Source: Chrysogorgia sp. JL179-B06 (taxonomy: Eukaryota; Cnidaria; Anthozoa; Scleralcyonacea; Chrysogorgiidae). From it: DNA of 64,000 bases. The stretch is taken from positions 1,717,001 through 1,781,000 of the forward strand of contig JAYKKM010000253.1 in assembly GCA_035772405.1 (NCBI GenBank), read 5' to 3'. Shown one piece after another: positions 11,640 through 25,267 of this stretch (the first letter of the stretch is position 1; the number at the start of each line of letters is the position of its first letter). Under the pieces are notes generated by a model that worked only from the letters and a program-made list of their open reading frames with translations, searched no databases and was not told where the DNA came from. Both the position numbers and the translations under genes were made by a program.

Positions 11640-12125
11640 AACAAAATTACAAGATCAGTGGATCCCAACTGCCTTCAATTCAAAATAAAGAAATCCAACA
11701 CTCTGACATATCAAAAATCTTATACTATTAGGACAACAAGGATCTGGAATGTACTACCAAAATCTATTATCAGTAAATATATCACTCTAACAACCTTTAA
11801 AAATTCACTACTATCGTTATGCTCTAGAAAACAATTACAATGTATATGACCCTCGCTCCTGGAAAACAATTTGCCTTAAATGTAACCAGGCACGTGACTT
11901 AACAAAACTATTTTCATGTTGTTTCTAGTTTGTATCTGTATTTTGTAATTATCTGTAACTATATATAAGCTGTGTATTGTTTAGTTTACATAGGGACCGC
12001 AGTATAATTGGCCAAAGCTGTTGCGGACACCCTGCCATCGTCTTGTATATGTCATTGTGTAAATATTTGTTCTCTAGTCTAGATGTGGCAAAGCTTATAA
12101 AAATAAAATTAAAAATAAAATAAAA
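11640..12125 (+). pseudogene. LINE 3' end
   Basis: The frame 11658-11849 reads SNTLTYQKSYTIRTTRIWNV and LPKSIISKYITLTTFKNSLL, the extreme C-terminal signature of a LINE reverse-transcriptase ORF. It is followed by a 3' UTR with a gcggacaccctgcc motif and an aaaataaaattaaaaataaa tail ending near 12125. Only the last 65 or so codons remain. Confidence 0.6.
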
Positions 12126-12489
12126 ACTCTCATACTGTCACCAAAAACATCACCAATTAAACGCGAGAAATCATGGAGCTAATCACTTTTCGGCGAATCA
12201 TTGTTGGGCCATTAGACTCCATTCTAATTTTGTAGATTAATTGGAATGAGTCGAACTAAGAAATTACAGCAAATTCACAATGACATTGTTTATACATACA
12301 TAAAATTTATTAAACAGTACGGTAAAATCGCTTCATTTACAATTAATGCTCTTCCAGCGAGCCGTGTTTCCTACTATATACTAACTGCTATATATAATAT
12401 ATTTACAAGAATTATAAAATATAATATTATTTACAAAATAAGTGTTACCTAATACAATGGTTATACATGCATAATGCATAATGAGTTAT
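12126..12489. other. Gene-free AT-rich spacer
   Basis: A 68-codon open frame lies here without protein-like character. Nothing else seen. Confidence 0.4.
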
Positions 12490-12812
12490 CAGAGAATGTT
12501 ATATATCTTTGCGTTCATGAAATAAAAATACTAAAGTGTGAATAACACGTGTGTGCGTTTCTCCCACAACACCAAACTTCTTGATTTTAAAGGATTTCTT
12601 TCGAGAATGAAAGAGATATACACATTTCTCCAATAAGTCATTATGTATGTGTGACGAAATTCCAGACATTTGCATATCAAACAAACTGATATATCTCAAA
12701 ATGAAAGCGAAGAAACGAAAATCTTCAAAAGAAGTTACTTTATCATTTTAAAAGTTCTTCCAAACAAGACAATAAAACATTTTGAGGTTATGGGCACTTT
12801 AACAAATAACCG
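12490..12812. repeat. MITE family B, partial copy
   Basis: Same sequence as the right half of the element at 15277-15760 (caccaaacttcttgatttta through ttttgaggttatgggcactt). The left arm is absent, so this copy is truncated. A third relative is at 60346-60592. Confidence 0.75.
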
Positions 12813-13489
12813 CTAATTACCCTAACCCCCCGCCTAACGGGTTTTCTACTTCTAGCCATTTCTAACCCCCACCACATCCACTCCGCCTGGGATTCTGTGG
12901 CCTGGGCACGAGGTTGCTCCCCTACTTTGGGTTGCTAGATTAATAGACTAGTGAGAGAGACTAAGCATGTGGGATTATAAATTGACTGTTAAACGCATGC
13001 GCTAACTATCGTTATTTTAGCGCGAGTTGAGTTAATGTAGACATCGTACATTAACAGCTGCACGTTACCAATGTAGACTGTCTACATTAACTAGGTGGAG
13101 ACTATAGGTTGATTTGGCGCATCCTAATCGTGTCATGTATGCTATTAGGCGCATCCTAATAAATTGGGCCTGCGCATGAAAAGGTGGTCGTGATAAATAA
13201 ACAAATTTTAGCCATAATTAATAGATGCATAAACAAATAGAAAGAATGTAAAACGATAGGAAAATAAATAACGGAATATTTGGAAAGAGAGATAAGATAT
13301 GAACAGCGTTGAAAAGACGAATGGCCCAGCGAGATGCAACCCCACTAACGTTGATTTCACATCCGAAGCTTTGATAATTCTGCCACACAGCGTTAAAGAC
13401 TCTCTGGGCGGCGATATTGGAGCATGCGCAGAACGAAACAGTTTTGAAAAAACTCAGGATTTTTTCAAATAAAACAAAATGGCGTCTTA
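12813..13489. other. Gene-free spacer
   Basis: Contains short near-repeats of aggcgcatcctaat (about 13117 and 13145) and gtagacatcgtacattaac-like palindromic sequence near 13038-13090. No gene recognised. Confidence 0.4.
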
Positions 13490-14415
13490 TGCTTAGGAGA
13501 CTAGCATAAGAGGAATTTCACATTGGCCGCCATATTGAATTTTACCAAGTAGAGACCTGGGAACTAGTAAATATTTAACGGGAATACTATGTTGGTCGGC
13601 ATATAAACAATCTTGAAAATGCTTTTGCAAGCAATCAGAATACTGATACTATATTATATATAAGCCTTATATTCGGCATTTCTATTCTTATCTATTATTT
13701 ATAATCATTACAATCGAGTTTATCAATAGCGTTTATCACTGATTTCAAGGCTGAAATTTATTGAGCGCATTCTTAGAAATTTTTTTCTCTGCGAGAAAAG
13801 TCTACACGATCAAAACAAACATAAATTACCCTTGTTTCACTTTTCCACATCATATTGAAACTTTAGATTACTCTTTCCGTGTTTTCTTAAAAAAGATTGT
13901 AATCCAGAGGTGGATAAGACGCAAAATGTGCTGTGATTTTACTAACGGCAGAGGAATATACCTTGTATGATACAACCGTTACAACGTGGTAAAAGAACGC
14001 GTGGAAGCTAAAATGTGGGCCTTTTCTCGATATATGAGCAACCGAAATGTAAAATTATTATAGCATCATCCCAAGTCAGTTTTAGGGTTAGGATTTGGGT
14101 TATGATTAGCGTTGGGTTAGGATTAGCCGTTAGGGATTGGTTTGTATGTCGGTTTCGTATGTCGCCAAAATTTGCGGATCTCGGGTGGTTGAAACCAGTG
14201 TGAAAGTTCAAAACGTTCAAACTGGGTCGAAAGACCAAACAGGGTTGAAAGGCCGAACCTCTGAATTCTCCGAACTATAGACTCATTGATAAGTTCCAAC
14301 AGAAATAAAGTAAAATTACTAGTTCCCCGGAAGTGAAATTACTAGTTCCCAGGTCCCTACGCGGTAAAATTCAATATGGCGGCCAATGTGAAATTCCCTG
14401 CTAGTGCTTAGGAGA
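13490..14415. repeat. Inverted-repeat element with ~85-bp arms
   Basis: The left arm (about 13490-13572, including cacattggccgccatattga) is repeated in reverse complement near 14320-14410 (tcaatatggcggccaatgtg). Both arms include ctgggaactagta and its complement. The interior, about 740 bp, has no recognisable gene. Confidence 0.7.
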
Positions 14416-14640
14416 CGTACATAAATTGATTCATTTGCAGGGGCAACCTCTACGCTTCCCATCCTGTTGTTTTAGAGGCAACGTGCACCTGGGCTTGTAT
14501 TTACACCCTGCACCTGATTCAAGGCCCTAATGAAAACAAAATGAAACACCAAGATCGTAAATATCACAAAATTGGCATAAATGCCAAGCATAAAAAGACA
14601 ATATAACAATATAAAGTTTACGAGAACAAAAATACCTCAC

Positions 14641-14736
14641 CTCTTCCGCATATTCTGCTGATGTTGTACCACCAGATTCTTGAATCTCCAGATTCTCGTC
14701 GTCCATCTCAGTATCTTCCGAAATGCTATCCGCCAT
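14641..14736 (-). CDS. Possible first coding exon of a host gene (acidic N-terminus)
   Basis: On the minus strand an ATG at 14736 in a strong start context (gcaaaATGGcg) opens 32 codons rich in Asp, Glu and Ser (MADSISEDTEMDDEN...). It ends at a good splice-donor sequence, GAG|gtgagg, at 14641/14640. Upstream (14737-14800) is locally CpG-rich (gcccgcggtttacgcaaagc), unlike the AT-rich surroundings, which suits a promoter or 5' UTR. No downstream exon was identified on the minus strand, and I do not recognise the protein. It could also be a fragment captured by a repeat. Confidence 0.35.
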
Positions 14737-15276
14737 TTTGCAAAATAACTGCACTTTTGCGCCCGCGGTTTACGCAAAGCGGTATATATCACGTGGGTCG
14801 CTGTAGAGAGATATAAATCTTGATCTAACTGCTGTATATTCTTGTTTACTTTACCGGAAACGACGACTCGTTTTCACTTTCTGACTTCAAAAAAGTCACA
14901 AAACCAAAGTTAAAAAATTCTATTCTTGTTCATGAGTCGCAGAAACTTTACGAACGATACAAAATACAAATAAGGACGAGCCCAACCTCGTACCCAGGGC
15001 ATTTTGCCTCCACAGCAGAACATTCTATAATGTGATTGGCTTGTCATAAAACTCAATTAATTGAGCCGAGTATAATTTATTCATCTAAATCTGAATGATG
15101 TCTTCAAATTTTACAGCAAATTAGAAGTGATAGCTTTCGCTAAATTGGATATATGCTTCTTCATACCTTTTATAAGAGATAACCATGGATGTATGGTGGA
15201 TTATTAAGCTTGTTAGCTGCTTTTATGCGATGAATGCTGACATGAACAACTCTGAAGAGCATTGAATATTTCTCAA
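14737..15276. other. Spacer; possible promoter/5' region of the 14641-14736 exon
   Basis: The CpG-containing 14757-14805 segment lies upstream of the candidate exon. The rest is AT-rich with no recognised feature. Confidence 0.3.
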
Positions 15277-15760
15277 TTAAAGTGCCCTTAACCTCAAAAT
15301 TTTTTATTGTCTTATTTGGAAGAACTTTTAAAATGATAAAGTAACTTCTTTTGAAGATTTTCACTTCTTCGCTTTCTTTTTGAGATTTTTCAGTTTGTTT
15401 GATATGCAAATATCTGGAATTTCGTCACACGTGCATAATGAGTTATCAGAGCATGTTATATATCTTTGCGTTCATGAAATAAAAACACTAAAGTGTGAAT
15501 AACACGTGTGTGCGTTTCTCGCACAACACCAAACTTCTTGATTTTAAAGGATTTCGTTCGAGAATGAAAGAGATATACACATTTCTCCAATAAGTCATTA
15601 TGCATGTGTGACGAAATTCCAGACATTTGCATATGAAACAAACTGATATATCTCAAAAAGAAAGCAAAGAAACGAAAATCTTCAAAAGAAGTTACTTTAT
15701 CATTTTAAAAGTTCTTCCAAACAAGACAATAAAACATTTTGAGGTTATGGGCACTTTAAC
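15277..15760. repeat. MITE family B, full-length copy
   Basis: Terminal inverted repeats of about 120 bp: 15277-15400 (ttaaagtgcccttaacctca...) against 15640-15760 (...gaggttatgggcactttaa). The interior carries the caccaaacttcttgatttta segment also found in the copies at 12490 and 60346. No coding capacity of its own, so it would need a transposase supplied elsewhere. Confidence 0.8.
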
Positions 15761-15787
15761 CAGTATCTTAATCGCTGTTTTGATATT

Positions 15788-16168
15788 TCTAGTTACAATA
15801 AGTATTTGGATTATTCAATTGACAGATATTCTTCTATTTTACATGCTCGTCTTCGTCTTAATTGTTGTACGTTAAATTATTATTTGTTTAAAATAGATTG
15901 TATTATATCTCCAGCACGTGTGTGTGGTGCAAATATTGAAACTGTTACTCATTATTTGTTAAAGTGTCCCCGATATTTTGCTCTAAGGTTGTCCTTACTC
16001 TCGGCTGCTGCACAAGTTTGCGGTGCTGGCTGGAATCTTTTGTCGGATTCTCAAAAAGTAAAATTGTTCCTGTTTGGCGCTGTTAATTTAAATTCAGATG
16101 ATAATACAAAAATATTTAAATTCGTCCAACAATATATTAAAGATTCTGAACGTTTTCGTCAAGTTTAG
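15788..16168 (+). pseudogene. LINE C-terminal zinc-knuckle fragment
   Basis: The frame ending at 16168 encodes HARLRLNCCTLNYYLF, then CGANIETVTHYLLKCPRY and a C-terminal helix-rich tail. HARLR...LN..LF followed by C.CG..ET..H.L..CP is the classic end of LINE reverse transcriptases. The first cysteine pair has been partly lost (ARVCG instead of C.CG). The fragment directly follows the family B MITE, whose insertion may have split the element. Confidence 0.6.
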
Positions 16169-17248
16169 TAAGACACCTTGAAACGATCCAGCAATTGTCG
16201 CTTGTTTTGTTTTGTCTTTTTCTATTTTATTTTTATTCAAACAATGTAAATGTTTATTGACGTAAGCCCCTCGATGAGCTTTGATAGCTCTTGGGTAAAC
16301 GTCTTAAAAACATTTTTGTTTACACAAAAAAAATACATTTACTGTATATCATATCAGCACTTCATTCTAGCACTATACTGTGTTATTTTCTCTAAGATAA
16401 AGTCCTGTGGTATTATCGAACAAGACTTGAGCAGTTAAATACATACATACATGTATGTTATATGCCAGGTGTAAATGTAATCACAAATTGAGTTATATAA
16501 ATTGTCGATATTACATGGTGGCGACAAGATATGAATTTTATATGTTCAGTTGGCAAGAACGTCTCTCAGTTCCTGCATGTAGTGAATTACGGATTCTATA
16601 TCTGAGTTTTATATTTCCAACCTTCTCCATAAACAACGTTATAGTTTAAATTTATTGATGATTGACCGTTACATGTATGTGCCCTATTTGGGAAGAAATT
16701 CATGGGATCATCTCATCGATAACAGAAGAAAGAAAATAACGACATTCAGCTTTAGACTGTGTGAAATTCATCTTTGTAATTCGGTATCGTTAAATTTGAA
16801 TTACTGTGTAACTTTTTATCTTGTAGGCTGTAGCTGGCATATACAACTCATGATCCATAAAATATAAATTGGTATGGGCTAGCCTACGTAGCCACACCAG
16901 ATTCTGAATCCAGATTAACATTGAATCTGTGGAAAATGACAAAGTAGTTAGCCTCAACCCAGGGTCATTTGATGATTGATGATATTAAACATGTGAAAAG
17001 GAAATTTGATATGGCCCTGATATTGTCTGGTCAGTGTAATATGCTAATAATGTGCCAAATTGTAAACATTTTCCTGCACTATTAGGATGTTAATATAACT
17101 TGTAGATGGTACGTTTCTATGGGAAGGATATTGGCTACAATGCCTGTCCTCCCTTGAAATACTATTGAATGAGGACGCCCAGATAAAAAATGGCTAAACA
17201 AAGCCCACCAAATACAATCTGGATAGGCTACAACACCCAGTGGCAGTA
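16169..17248. other. Gene-free AT-rich spacer
   Basis: Several 60-70 codon open frames occur but none has domain-like composition. No RNA or repeat family recognised. Confidence 0.4.
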
Positions 17249-17533
17249 TATAGTAAGCTATATAATATCGAAAATCCGGTGATCGTGGTGTCCGTCTCCA
17301 TTATGTTTGTTCTATTTTTTAAACTTTATGTATATGATTTATATTAGTCTACTCATATTCTGTATAATTAGGTAAATGCAAGATTGGACTCCGTGATTAA
17401 ATAAATATTTATTATTATTATATTATTATAAAGAAAACTATACTTGCCACAAAGATCATATTACAGATAGAATAATATGTCACATCACTCTCACACCACG
17501 ATCACCGGATTTTCGATATTATATAGCTTACTG
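17249..17533. repeat. Inverted-repeat pair (~42-bp arms)
   Basis: agtaagctatataatatcga...ggtgatcgtggtgtc at 17249-17292 is repeated in reverse complement at 17491-17533. A (tta)n tract lies between the arms (about 17408-17430). Confidence 0.75.
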
Positions 17534-17702
17534 TAAAATGCAGACTGGAATACTAAACCACGAAGTCGTATATCTGTAAAACCTGGACTATTATGAGAAT
17601 TCAGAAGAAATATTTAACGTTGAATGTTGTAGTTTTTGGCTGAAGAGAAAGGCTAAAGTTACGTTTTATGTCAGCATGACGTGCCAAGCTGGCAGCGAGT
17701 TA

Positions 17703-17863
17703 ATATCATTATGACTCGTGTTCCATTCTATTTCATTTTGTATAGCACGACTGTATATTAAAATGATTGTATAGAACAGGTTATATGACTCGTGTTCCAT
17801 TCTATTATATGGCCGCATTTTTCTATATGACTCGTGTTCCATTCTATTATATGGCCGCATTTT
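17703..17863. repeat. Three direct copies of a gactcgtgttccattctatt unit
   Basis: The 20-mer occurs at about 17712, 17787 and 17828. The last two are followed by atatggccgcatttt. It leads directly into the adjacent minisatellite. Confidence 0.7.
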
Positions 17864-17871
17864 TCCGCGCC

Positions 17872-18034
17872 ACTACCCGCTACCCGCACCCGCTACCCGC
17901 ACCCGCTACCCGCACCCGCTACCCGCTACCCGCACCCGCTACCCGCACCCGCTACCCGCACCCGCTACCCGCACCCGCTACCCGCACCCGCTACCCGCAC
18001 CCGCTACCCGCACCCGCTACCCGCACCCGCTACG
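17872..18034. repeat. cccgcacccgcta minisatellite
   Basis: Thirteen or so tandem copies of cgctacccgcac (12 bp), with early copies shortened to cgctacc. Strongly C-rich on this strand, in contrast to the AT-rich surroundings. The open frames across it (TRYPHPLPAPA repeats) are artefacts of the repeat. Confidence 0.9.
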
Positions 18035-18359
18035 TTTTTTGACCCTTTTACTAACTGTCAACAGATACAAATAGCGAAGCTTGACGGGTATTCTACAATT
18101 TAGCGTAAATCTGTGCAGCGTTATTTAAAATCGTGCGATTCGAATCTTTATACAAATTGTTGCATCGACGCTCGTCTACAGCAGCCTTCAAAGCCGACAA
18201 GAGGAAATTTCTGTTGATATGCTCTTACAGTATGAACCTTCTTCGGTGTCATTTGTTGCCATCAGGGACAAAGTGAAAAAACACCTGGAAACATGTTGGC
18301 ACTTCGTAATCCGATATTCTCCGTTCAGTAAGTTATTTTATGTTTTCCCCAGTTAGTCT
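18035..18359. other. Gene-free spacer
   Basis: No protein-like ORF, RNA gene or repeat family recognised. Confidence 0.4.
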
Positions 18360-18640
18360 TCACTCTTGGCAGGTGGAATTTGGCTTTGTTTCTGGTGTGG
18401 TATATTTGTGGAAATGGCTATTTGGCAGTAGTTCAAAGTTTGAGTCGAAAAAGTTGTTCAAACATTTGAAAATAAAAATACAGCGATGGTCGTGACGTCT
18501 ACCATCCAGACGTTTCCAATTTAATAGGGTTTCCAAGGCTTGAGTAGCAGAAGAGCGCATGGGTTCATTAATGATTAGTTTGGCTGACTTGTTTTGTTGG
18601 ATTTGTAGAAGTGCGCAAAAAATGGAAAAATTACTTTCGA
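18360..18640 (-). pseudogene. LINE reverse-transcriptase C-terminal fragment
   Basis: The minus frame encodes LLQIQQNKSAKLIINEPMRS, SATQALETLLNWKRLDGRR and IFIFKCLNNFFDSNF. This is the LQ..QNKA.R.I...P..SS...L..L.W..L..RR pattern of the LINE C-terminal region. The N-terminal 40 codons of the open frame (up to 18743) are unrelated. Only a short piece remains. Confidence 0.6.
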
Positions 18641-18743
18641 AGAACGACTTTCTTATACGCGACAAACTATTTCTCCCCCCCCCAGAATCTGGGTGCCACG
18701 TGACCACCCGGGGGAGCGGATCCTGGGTACGTGCTTCAACCAT

Positions 18744-20534
<1,791 letters not shown>

Positions 20535-20559
20535 GTATTCCAACACTCGAAAAAATATG

Positions 20560-21142
20560 TATGTATAAAAATATGTATGTATTCCAACACTCGAAATTTT
20601 CCTTCACCATAAATCCTTTCAACATGTAGTTTGATCGAGTGAAATGCCAAATATTACCTATAATATACCCAGAATCTTATCCCGGCATTACCACCATATA
20701 TACAGAACTCGTGACTAGGCTCTTGGCAACGGCTTCCGTAGCTCAGTGGTCTGCAGAGCGCTGCACTAGCAATCGCAGGGTCGCGGGTTCAATTCCTACC
20801 GGAAGGCCGCTAAGTTGCATTTTTCGCAACTGGTCCCGGTTTGGTCTTAAAATGTATGTATTCCAACACTCGAAATTTTCCTTCACCATAAATCCTTTCA
20901 ACATGTAGTTTGATCGAGTGAAATGCCAAATATTACCTATAATATACCCAGAATCTTATCCCGGCATTACCACCATATATACAGAACTCGTGACTTGGTC
21001 AGAGCACTGCACTAGCAATCGCAGGGTCTCGGGTTCAATTCCTACCGGAAGGCCGCTAAGTTGCATTTTTCGCAACTGGTCCCGGTTTGGTCTTAAAATG
21101 TATGTATTCCAACACTCGAAATTTTCCTTTACCACAAAACCT

Positions 21143-21147
<5 letters not shown>
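20560..21147 (+). repeat. tRNA-derived SINE-like repeat, two tandem copies
   Basis: Two direct copies, each with gtatgtattccaacactcga, ccataaatcctttcaacatg, gatcgagtgaaatgccaaat, cccggcattaccaccatata and a tRNA-like core. The first copy keeps the core (20731-20808). The second (about 20998-21056) has lost the 5' third of the core including the A-box. Both end by repeating the starting segment. Confidence 0.7.
20731..20808 (+). ncRNA. tRNA-like SINE head
   Basis: ggcttccgtagctcagtgg gives an acceptor-like 5' strand and A-box. gggttcaattcctacc gives a B-box/T-arm, and ccggaaggcc could pair with the 5' end. The D-arm region has an extra ctgca relative to the copy at 5622-5697, and the anticodon is uncertain. 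Because identical flanks recur elsewhere in the window, I treat it as a SINE promoter region rather than a working tRNA gene. Confidence 0.5.
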
Positions 21148-21221
<74 letters not shown>

Positions 21222-21270
21222 TATATATATATATATATATATAGATATATATAGATATATATATATATAA
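21148..21270. repeat. (ta)n microsatellite with gatata interruptions
   Basis: Long ta tract with a few single-base interruptions. A second short (ta)n tract is at 21387-21426. Confidence 0.95.
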
Positions 21271-21424
21271 CTACAGACGGTACCGTTTCGGCCTTTTGGG
21301 CCTCATCAGTGTAGTGCTGATGAGCAGGATGAAGGTAACTGCTATTTACAGTCACCCTTGATGCCACACAAATGTGGGATACTTACTATATATATATATC
21401 TTACTATATATATATATATATATA

Positions 21425-23033
21425 TAGTAAGAACAAAAGAGACGAACTTTGGTTACTTCATTTAAACTTTATTTCACTACAGATCTGTTTCGTATGGAAA
21501 AACTATAAAGCTTACCACACTCATCTGAGGTGAGTATTGCGACTGCACTGTTATTTTCAAGGAGTTAAAATAACTCCCCTGTGACCCCATTTAGGTGGAG
21601 TTAAAAAATAACTCAACTATTGGGAGTTAAAATAACTCCCAATAGTGGAGTTATTTTTTTTTGAGAGTTAAAATAACTCTCATGTTACCCCATTTAGGTG
21701 GAGTTAAAAAATAACTCCACTATTGGGAGTTAAAAATAACTCCCAATAGGGGAGCTATTTGTTAATTTTAACTCCTTGAAAATAACACTTAAAAAATATA
21801 CTCCCTTTTGGGATATCGTTGTCTGAGAAGATTTGTTAAAAATAGTCCCAGACGAGTCAAAATGCTATAGTTTCTTACTTTATATCAACTCGGACATACG
21901 ATGCAGCGACAGGGAAAAGCCAGTACTAAACACGGAAAGATATTCAGGTTATCTGTAGACTACTGTAACTGTAGTTGGATTTGAAGTGTCCTTCGGTTCG
22001 AAGACGGCTTTGTCGGCGATCAGGGACAAGGACTATGCTTCAAAAACCCATTTGTTTTTGAAGAAACCTGTCTTCCTGTCAACAAGAATGTTTGGCCTAA
22101 GGTTTACGTTCATGCTGCTGTCGACTACAGCCGCCGCTTTTAAGTCTGAATGCCGTACTTATTGGCTTTTTTTACCTTCTTTGTGAATCGTATATTGTTG
22201 CCTTTTTTACTTTCTTTGTGGGCTTTGTGAATCGTCGAGTACTGTCCAAGTTATTAAACATATATTTTATGTCTAGTTGAGAAAAGTTTTGTTCTGTTCT
22301 TAACTTGTAATACTGCAGTCTGCATGCTCAACAAAATCTTCGAAATTTAATAGATACAATTATTAACAGATACAAGTTATTAACTTATTAAAGTAGGTCA
22401 AAAATTTGAAACGAAAATAAGATTCGGAAGTGCTTTTAATAATTCATTATATAAGATAAATATTACTAACTTATAGAGTGATGGCGCAGCGGATTAGTCG
22501 CGGAACATTACGAGAGGTCGAGTTCGAATCACACGTTGGTCTTCCGAAAGTGAAATTTAATCCCCAGACCCAGGGACGCGCGAGTTAATTTTTAACTCCG
22601 AAACACGGGTTGGTTTTTAACTCCGAAAACGGGAGTTAATTTAACTCCACAAAACGGCTTATTTTGAACCTTTTTTTTGGACCCGAATAACAGTGTGGTG
22701 TTACAAAGCGGAAACTTGATATTGTATTGATCTACAAGACGGATTAATTATGTATGACGTTTTATGTGAAGTTGCGGTGCATATTAATTAGCTAATAGTT
22801 GCACAGTAAATGTTTTTTTCTATGCCTGCAAGTTGATATAAGTTCGTTTCTGCTGACTTCAGTAACGTCATACATAATTAATCCGTCTTGTAGATCAATA
22901 CAATATCAAGTTTCCGCTTTGTTACTCACTTGATGAGTGTGGTAAGCTTTATAGCTTTCCATACGAAACAGATCTGTAGTGAAATAAAGTTTAAATGAAG
23001 TAACCAAAGTTCGTCTCTTTTGTTCTTACTATT
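21425..23033. repeat. 1.6-kb foldback element with nested palindromes
   Basis: Outer inverted repeats of about 100 bp: 21425-21531 (tagtaagaacaaaagagacg...) and 22934-23033. A second inverted pair of about 50 bp (cggaaacttgatattgtatt...) sits inside at 22705-22760 and 22867-22921. Near 21545-21785 several copies of gagttaaaataactccc form small palindromes. No transposase is encoded; the 66-codon frame at 21986-22186 has no recognisable domain. Confidence 0.75.
22486..22547 (+). ncRNA. Degenerate tRNA-like sequence
   Basis: gatggcgcagcggattagtc resembles an A-box/D-arm and gaggtcgagttcgaatcaca a B-box/T-arm, with spacing close to that of a tRNA. The 3' acceptor strand does not clearly pair. 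Probably the remnant head of a tRNA-derived SINE inside the foldback element. Confidence 0.35.
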
Positions 23034-24296
23034 CTGCTCTACTTAGGTATTGAGCACTCTACCTGATGACGAGCTCCAAAAGAGCGAAACAGCTGTCCAC
23101 AGTTGCTGATGATACACACTGGCACTGCAATTATGTTTTGTTATTTCAGCCTGCAGTAAAAGTGCGCAATGCACACTGAGTTGTCAGAGACTAGTGTCCA
23201 ACTAATGCTTTGCGCGCTAACAAGCTTGCTCGGAGCCATTTTTGGACCACGAAATTGAACAAGTAAATCAATCCTTTGATATCTAAGCAATATTTGATTA
23301 CACTCGGTGGGCCCGTGGAATTGTGTTTTGAGACACTATCCGTCGCTCGTTGTTTGCCGTTTGATGCGTGAATTTCAGGGTTTCCTTGAAAAGCCAATAG
23401 TATAAGATCCTTATATTCCATATATTCTATGAGTAGAGGAAGCTCACTACTGTAAATACTTTGCATATTGTATTGGAGAAATTGGACAAGGCCGTTGTAA
23501 TCGAAGCCGTTGAGAATGGTATACGGAGAGCGTTAGAGTGCGGTTCACAATATTCGACCAACTCTGAGTCAGACATCACTACAAACTGATTTAAACATAG
23601 TCAATCGAGATATGGTCTGGAAACTCAGCTAAAGTTCTATCTTTTTGTTCGTCTTTATGCAATTTTGTGCACGGTGCACGCGGTCACTGAACCTATTGTA
23701 TTTTAGTATAATGAAGCAATCATCCAATAGAATCGTTTGGGTTTAATCGCTCAACCGTGTTGTTTAAATATTAATAAACCTAAAACAAAGGATGTGCACG
23801 GTGTAAGGTACGGTTCAACATCAAAACGTAGCTCATTATAGTCGCTTTGAAGTCATTTTATGCAAGAAACAAATTCTGATTAACGAGTTTATCAACTGTT
23901 ATAATGTCAACATACAGAGAACTATGTTATACAACTATTTTATCTTTATGTTCAACTGTATTTTTATGCAACTGTACTTTCAACTTACATCTGTTTAAAA
24001 TTACACATGTTCATTTACTACAATATTGTGAATAGATGTTGAGAACGTCGTACTCGTACTCAATCTAAAGGTCGCTATTTAGACTTTTGTGATATGCAAA
24101 TGAAATCACCTATGACGTGAAGAGCTTTATAGGTTTTTAGAAAATCACATAGGCGTACGTAGGAATGGTAGCTAAGCCCCCCACACCCCCCCCCCCCGTC
24201 CCCCCCGCCAAACATCAGGACAAGCATTGCTAAATTTAATGTTTTTCCCCAATTGTATGTTAGTACAACTATAGAGGCTAAGAGAGAAGCTACTTA
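23034..24296. other. Gene-free spacer
   Basis: Holds a c-rich run at 24180-24208. A gatgacgagctccaaaagag segment near 23065 resembles LINE-associated sequence but no coding frame accompanies it. Confidence 0.4.
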
Positions 24297-24814
24297 AAGG
24301 GATATGGCAATATAAATTAACTTTGTCTCATTTGAAAGAACTCGTGAAATGGTATACCAAGACCTTTTACAATTTTCCCTTATCTTGTTTGGTTTTCGAA
24401 ATAAATTGACGAAAGACAGCGTGCTGTCCGCCATCTTGGAATTATTTTCGATATGCATGTGACGTTATAAGTGGTAAAGTGAAATTTTTATCTTGCCAAC
24501 CTTACGACATTATGAGCCAGAAACTCGATTATGTTGCACTATTTCCATTTTCAATTGGCCCACAGCATTTTAAAAAGCCTTCCGCTAAAATTCGGTCACC
24601 TATGGAGTAGTTTCATCAGGTTTACCCTGCTTGTGACGTCACCAATTTCCTAGTTAATGTCAAATATTACAACAAGATGGTGGTCTTTTGTCATAATTAT
24701 CTGAAATATTTCAAAAACCAAGAAAGATACAGAAAAATTGTAAAAGGTCTTCTTATACCATTTTACGAATTCTTTCAAATGAGACAAAGTTAATTTATAT
24801 TGCCATACCCTTTA
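24297..24814. repeat. MITE-like inverted repeat, family A copy 2
   Basis: Terminal arms: aaagggatatggcaatataa... at 24297 and its reverse complement ending at 24814. Each arm is about 100 bp and includes aactttgtctcatttgaaag. The interior matches the copy at 1387-1887. Confidence 0.8.
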
Positions 24815-25267
24815 AGGTAATCTACCCACGGGCTTCATCTACACGAGATTTCACAAACGCGGGGTGTAGCCTGAAGTGTTAGCCAACCCATAAACCTTTG
24901 CCACGCGAGTGTTAGATAGGTTCCTAGACCCTTCTGTCAATAGTATAGGCACAAAAAATGGCGTCACCTGGTAAGAGATTCATTTCAACTATATGCTCGC
25001 TGTAGAATTAGATGAAAAAGTTTGCTCAAATTGCTGCAAGTTGTGTTTGCGAGCTTTTAGATTTCAAAATTGAATGCTTGCTTGAATGGTTAAACCTTCT
25101 TCGTATTATTATATTGTTCGTTTAAGAAAGCTCAACATGCCTCGAGACGTTCTTCTTCTTCGTCGACTTCGTGATGTATCTGCAAAGTGTCAAATATAGT
25201 TATTAATAATGTGTTATTACATCAAAACAAAGCTCAAATGGGAACTGTAGTTAAAAGGCCTTTAAGT
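24815..25267. other. Gene-free spacer
   Basis: No gene supported. A weak micro-exon-like ATG followed by gtaaga near 24957 was considered and set aside. Confidence 0.35.

Noticed and set aside
17767..18103. Pro/Thr/Arg-repeat ORFs
   Set aside because: They translate the 12-bp minisatellite. No start context or conserved flank supports a gene.
24957..24969. Micro first exon (ATGGCGTCACCTG before gtaaga)
   Set aside because: Only four codons. The start context and donor are good, but no second exon or other support was found.
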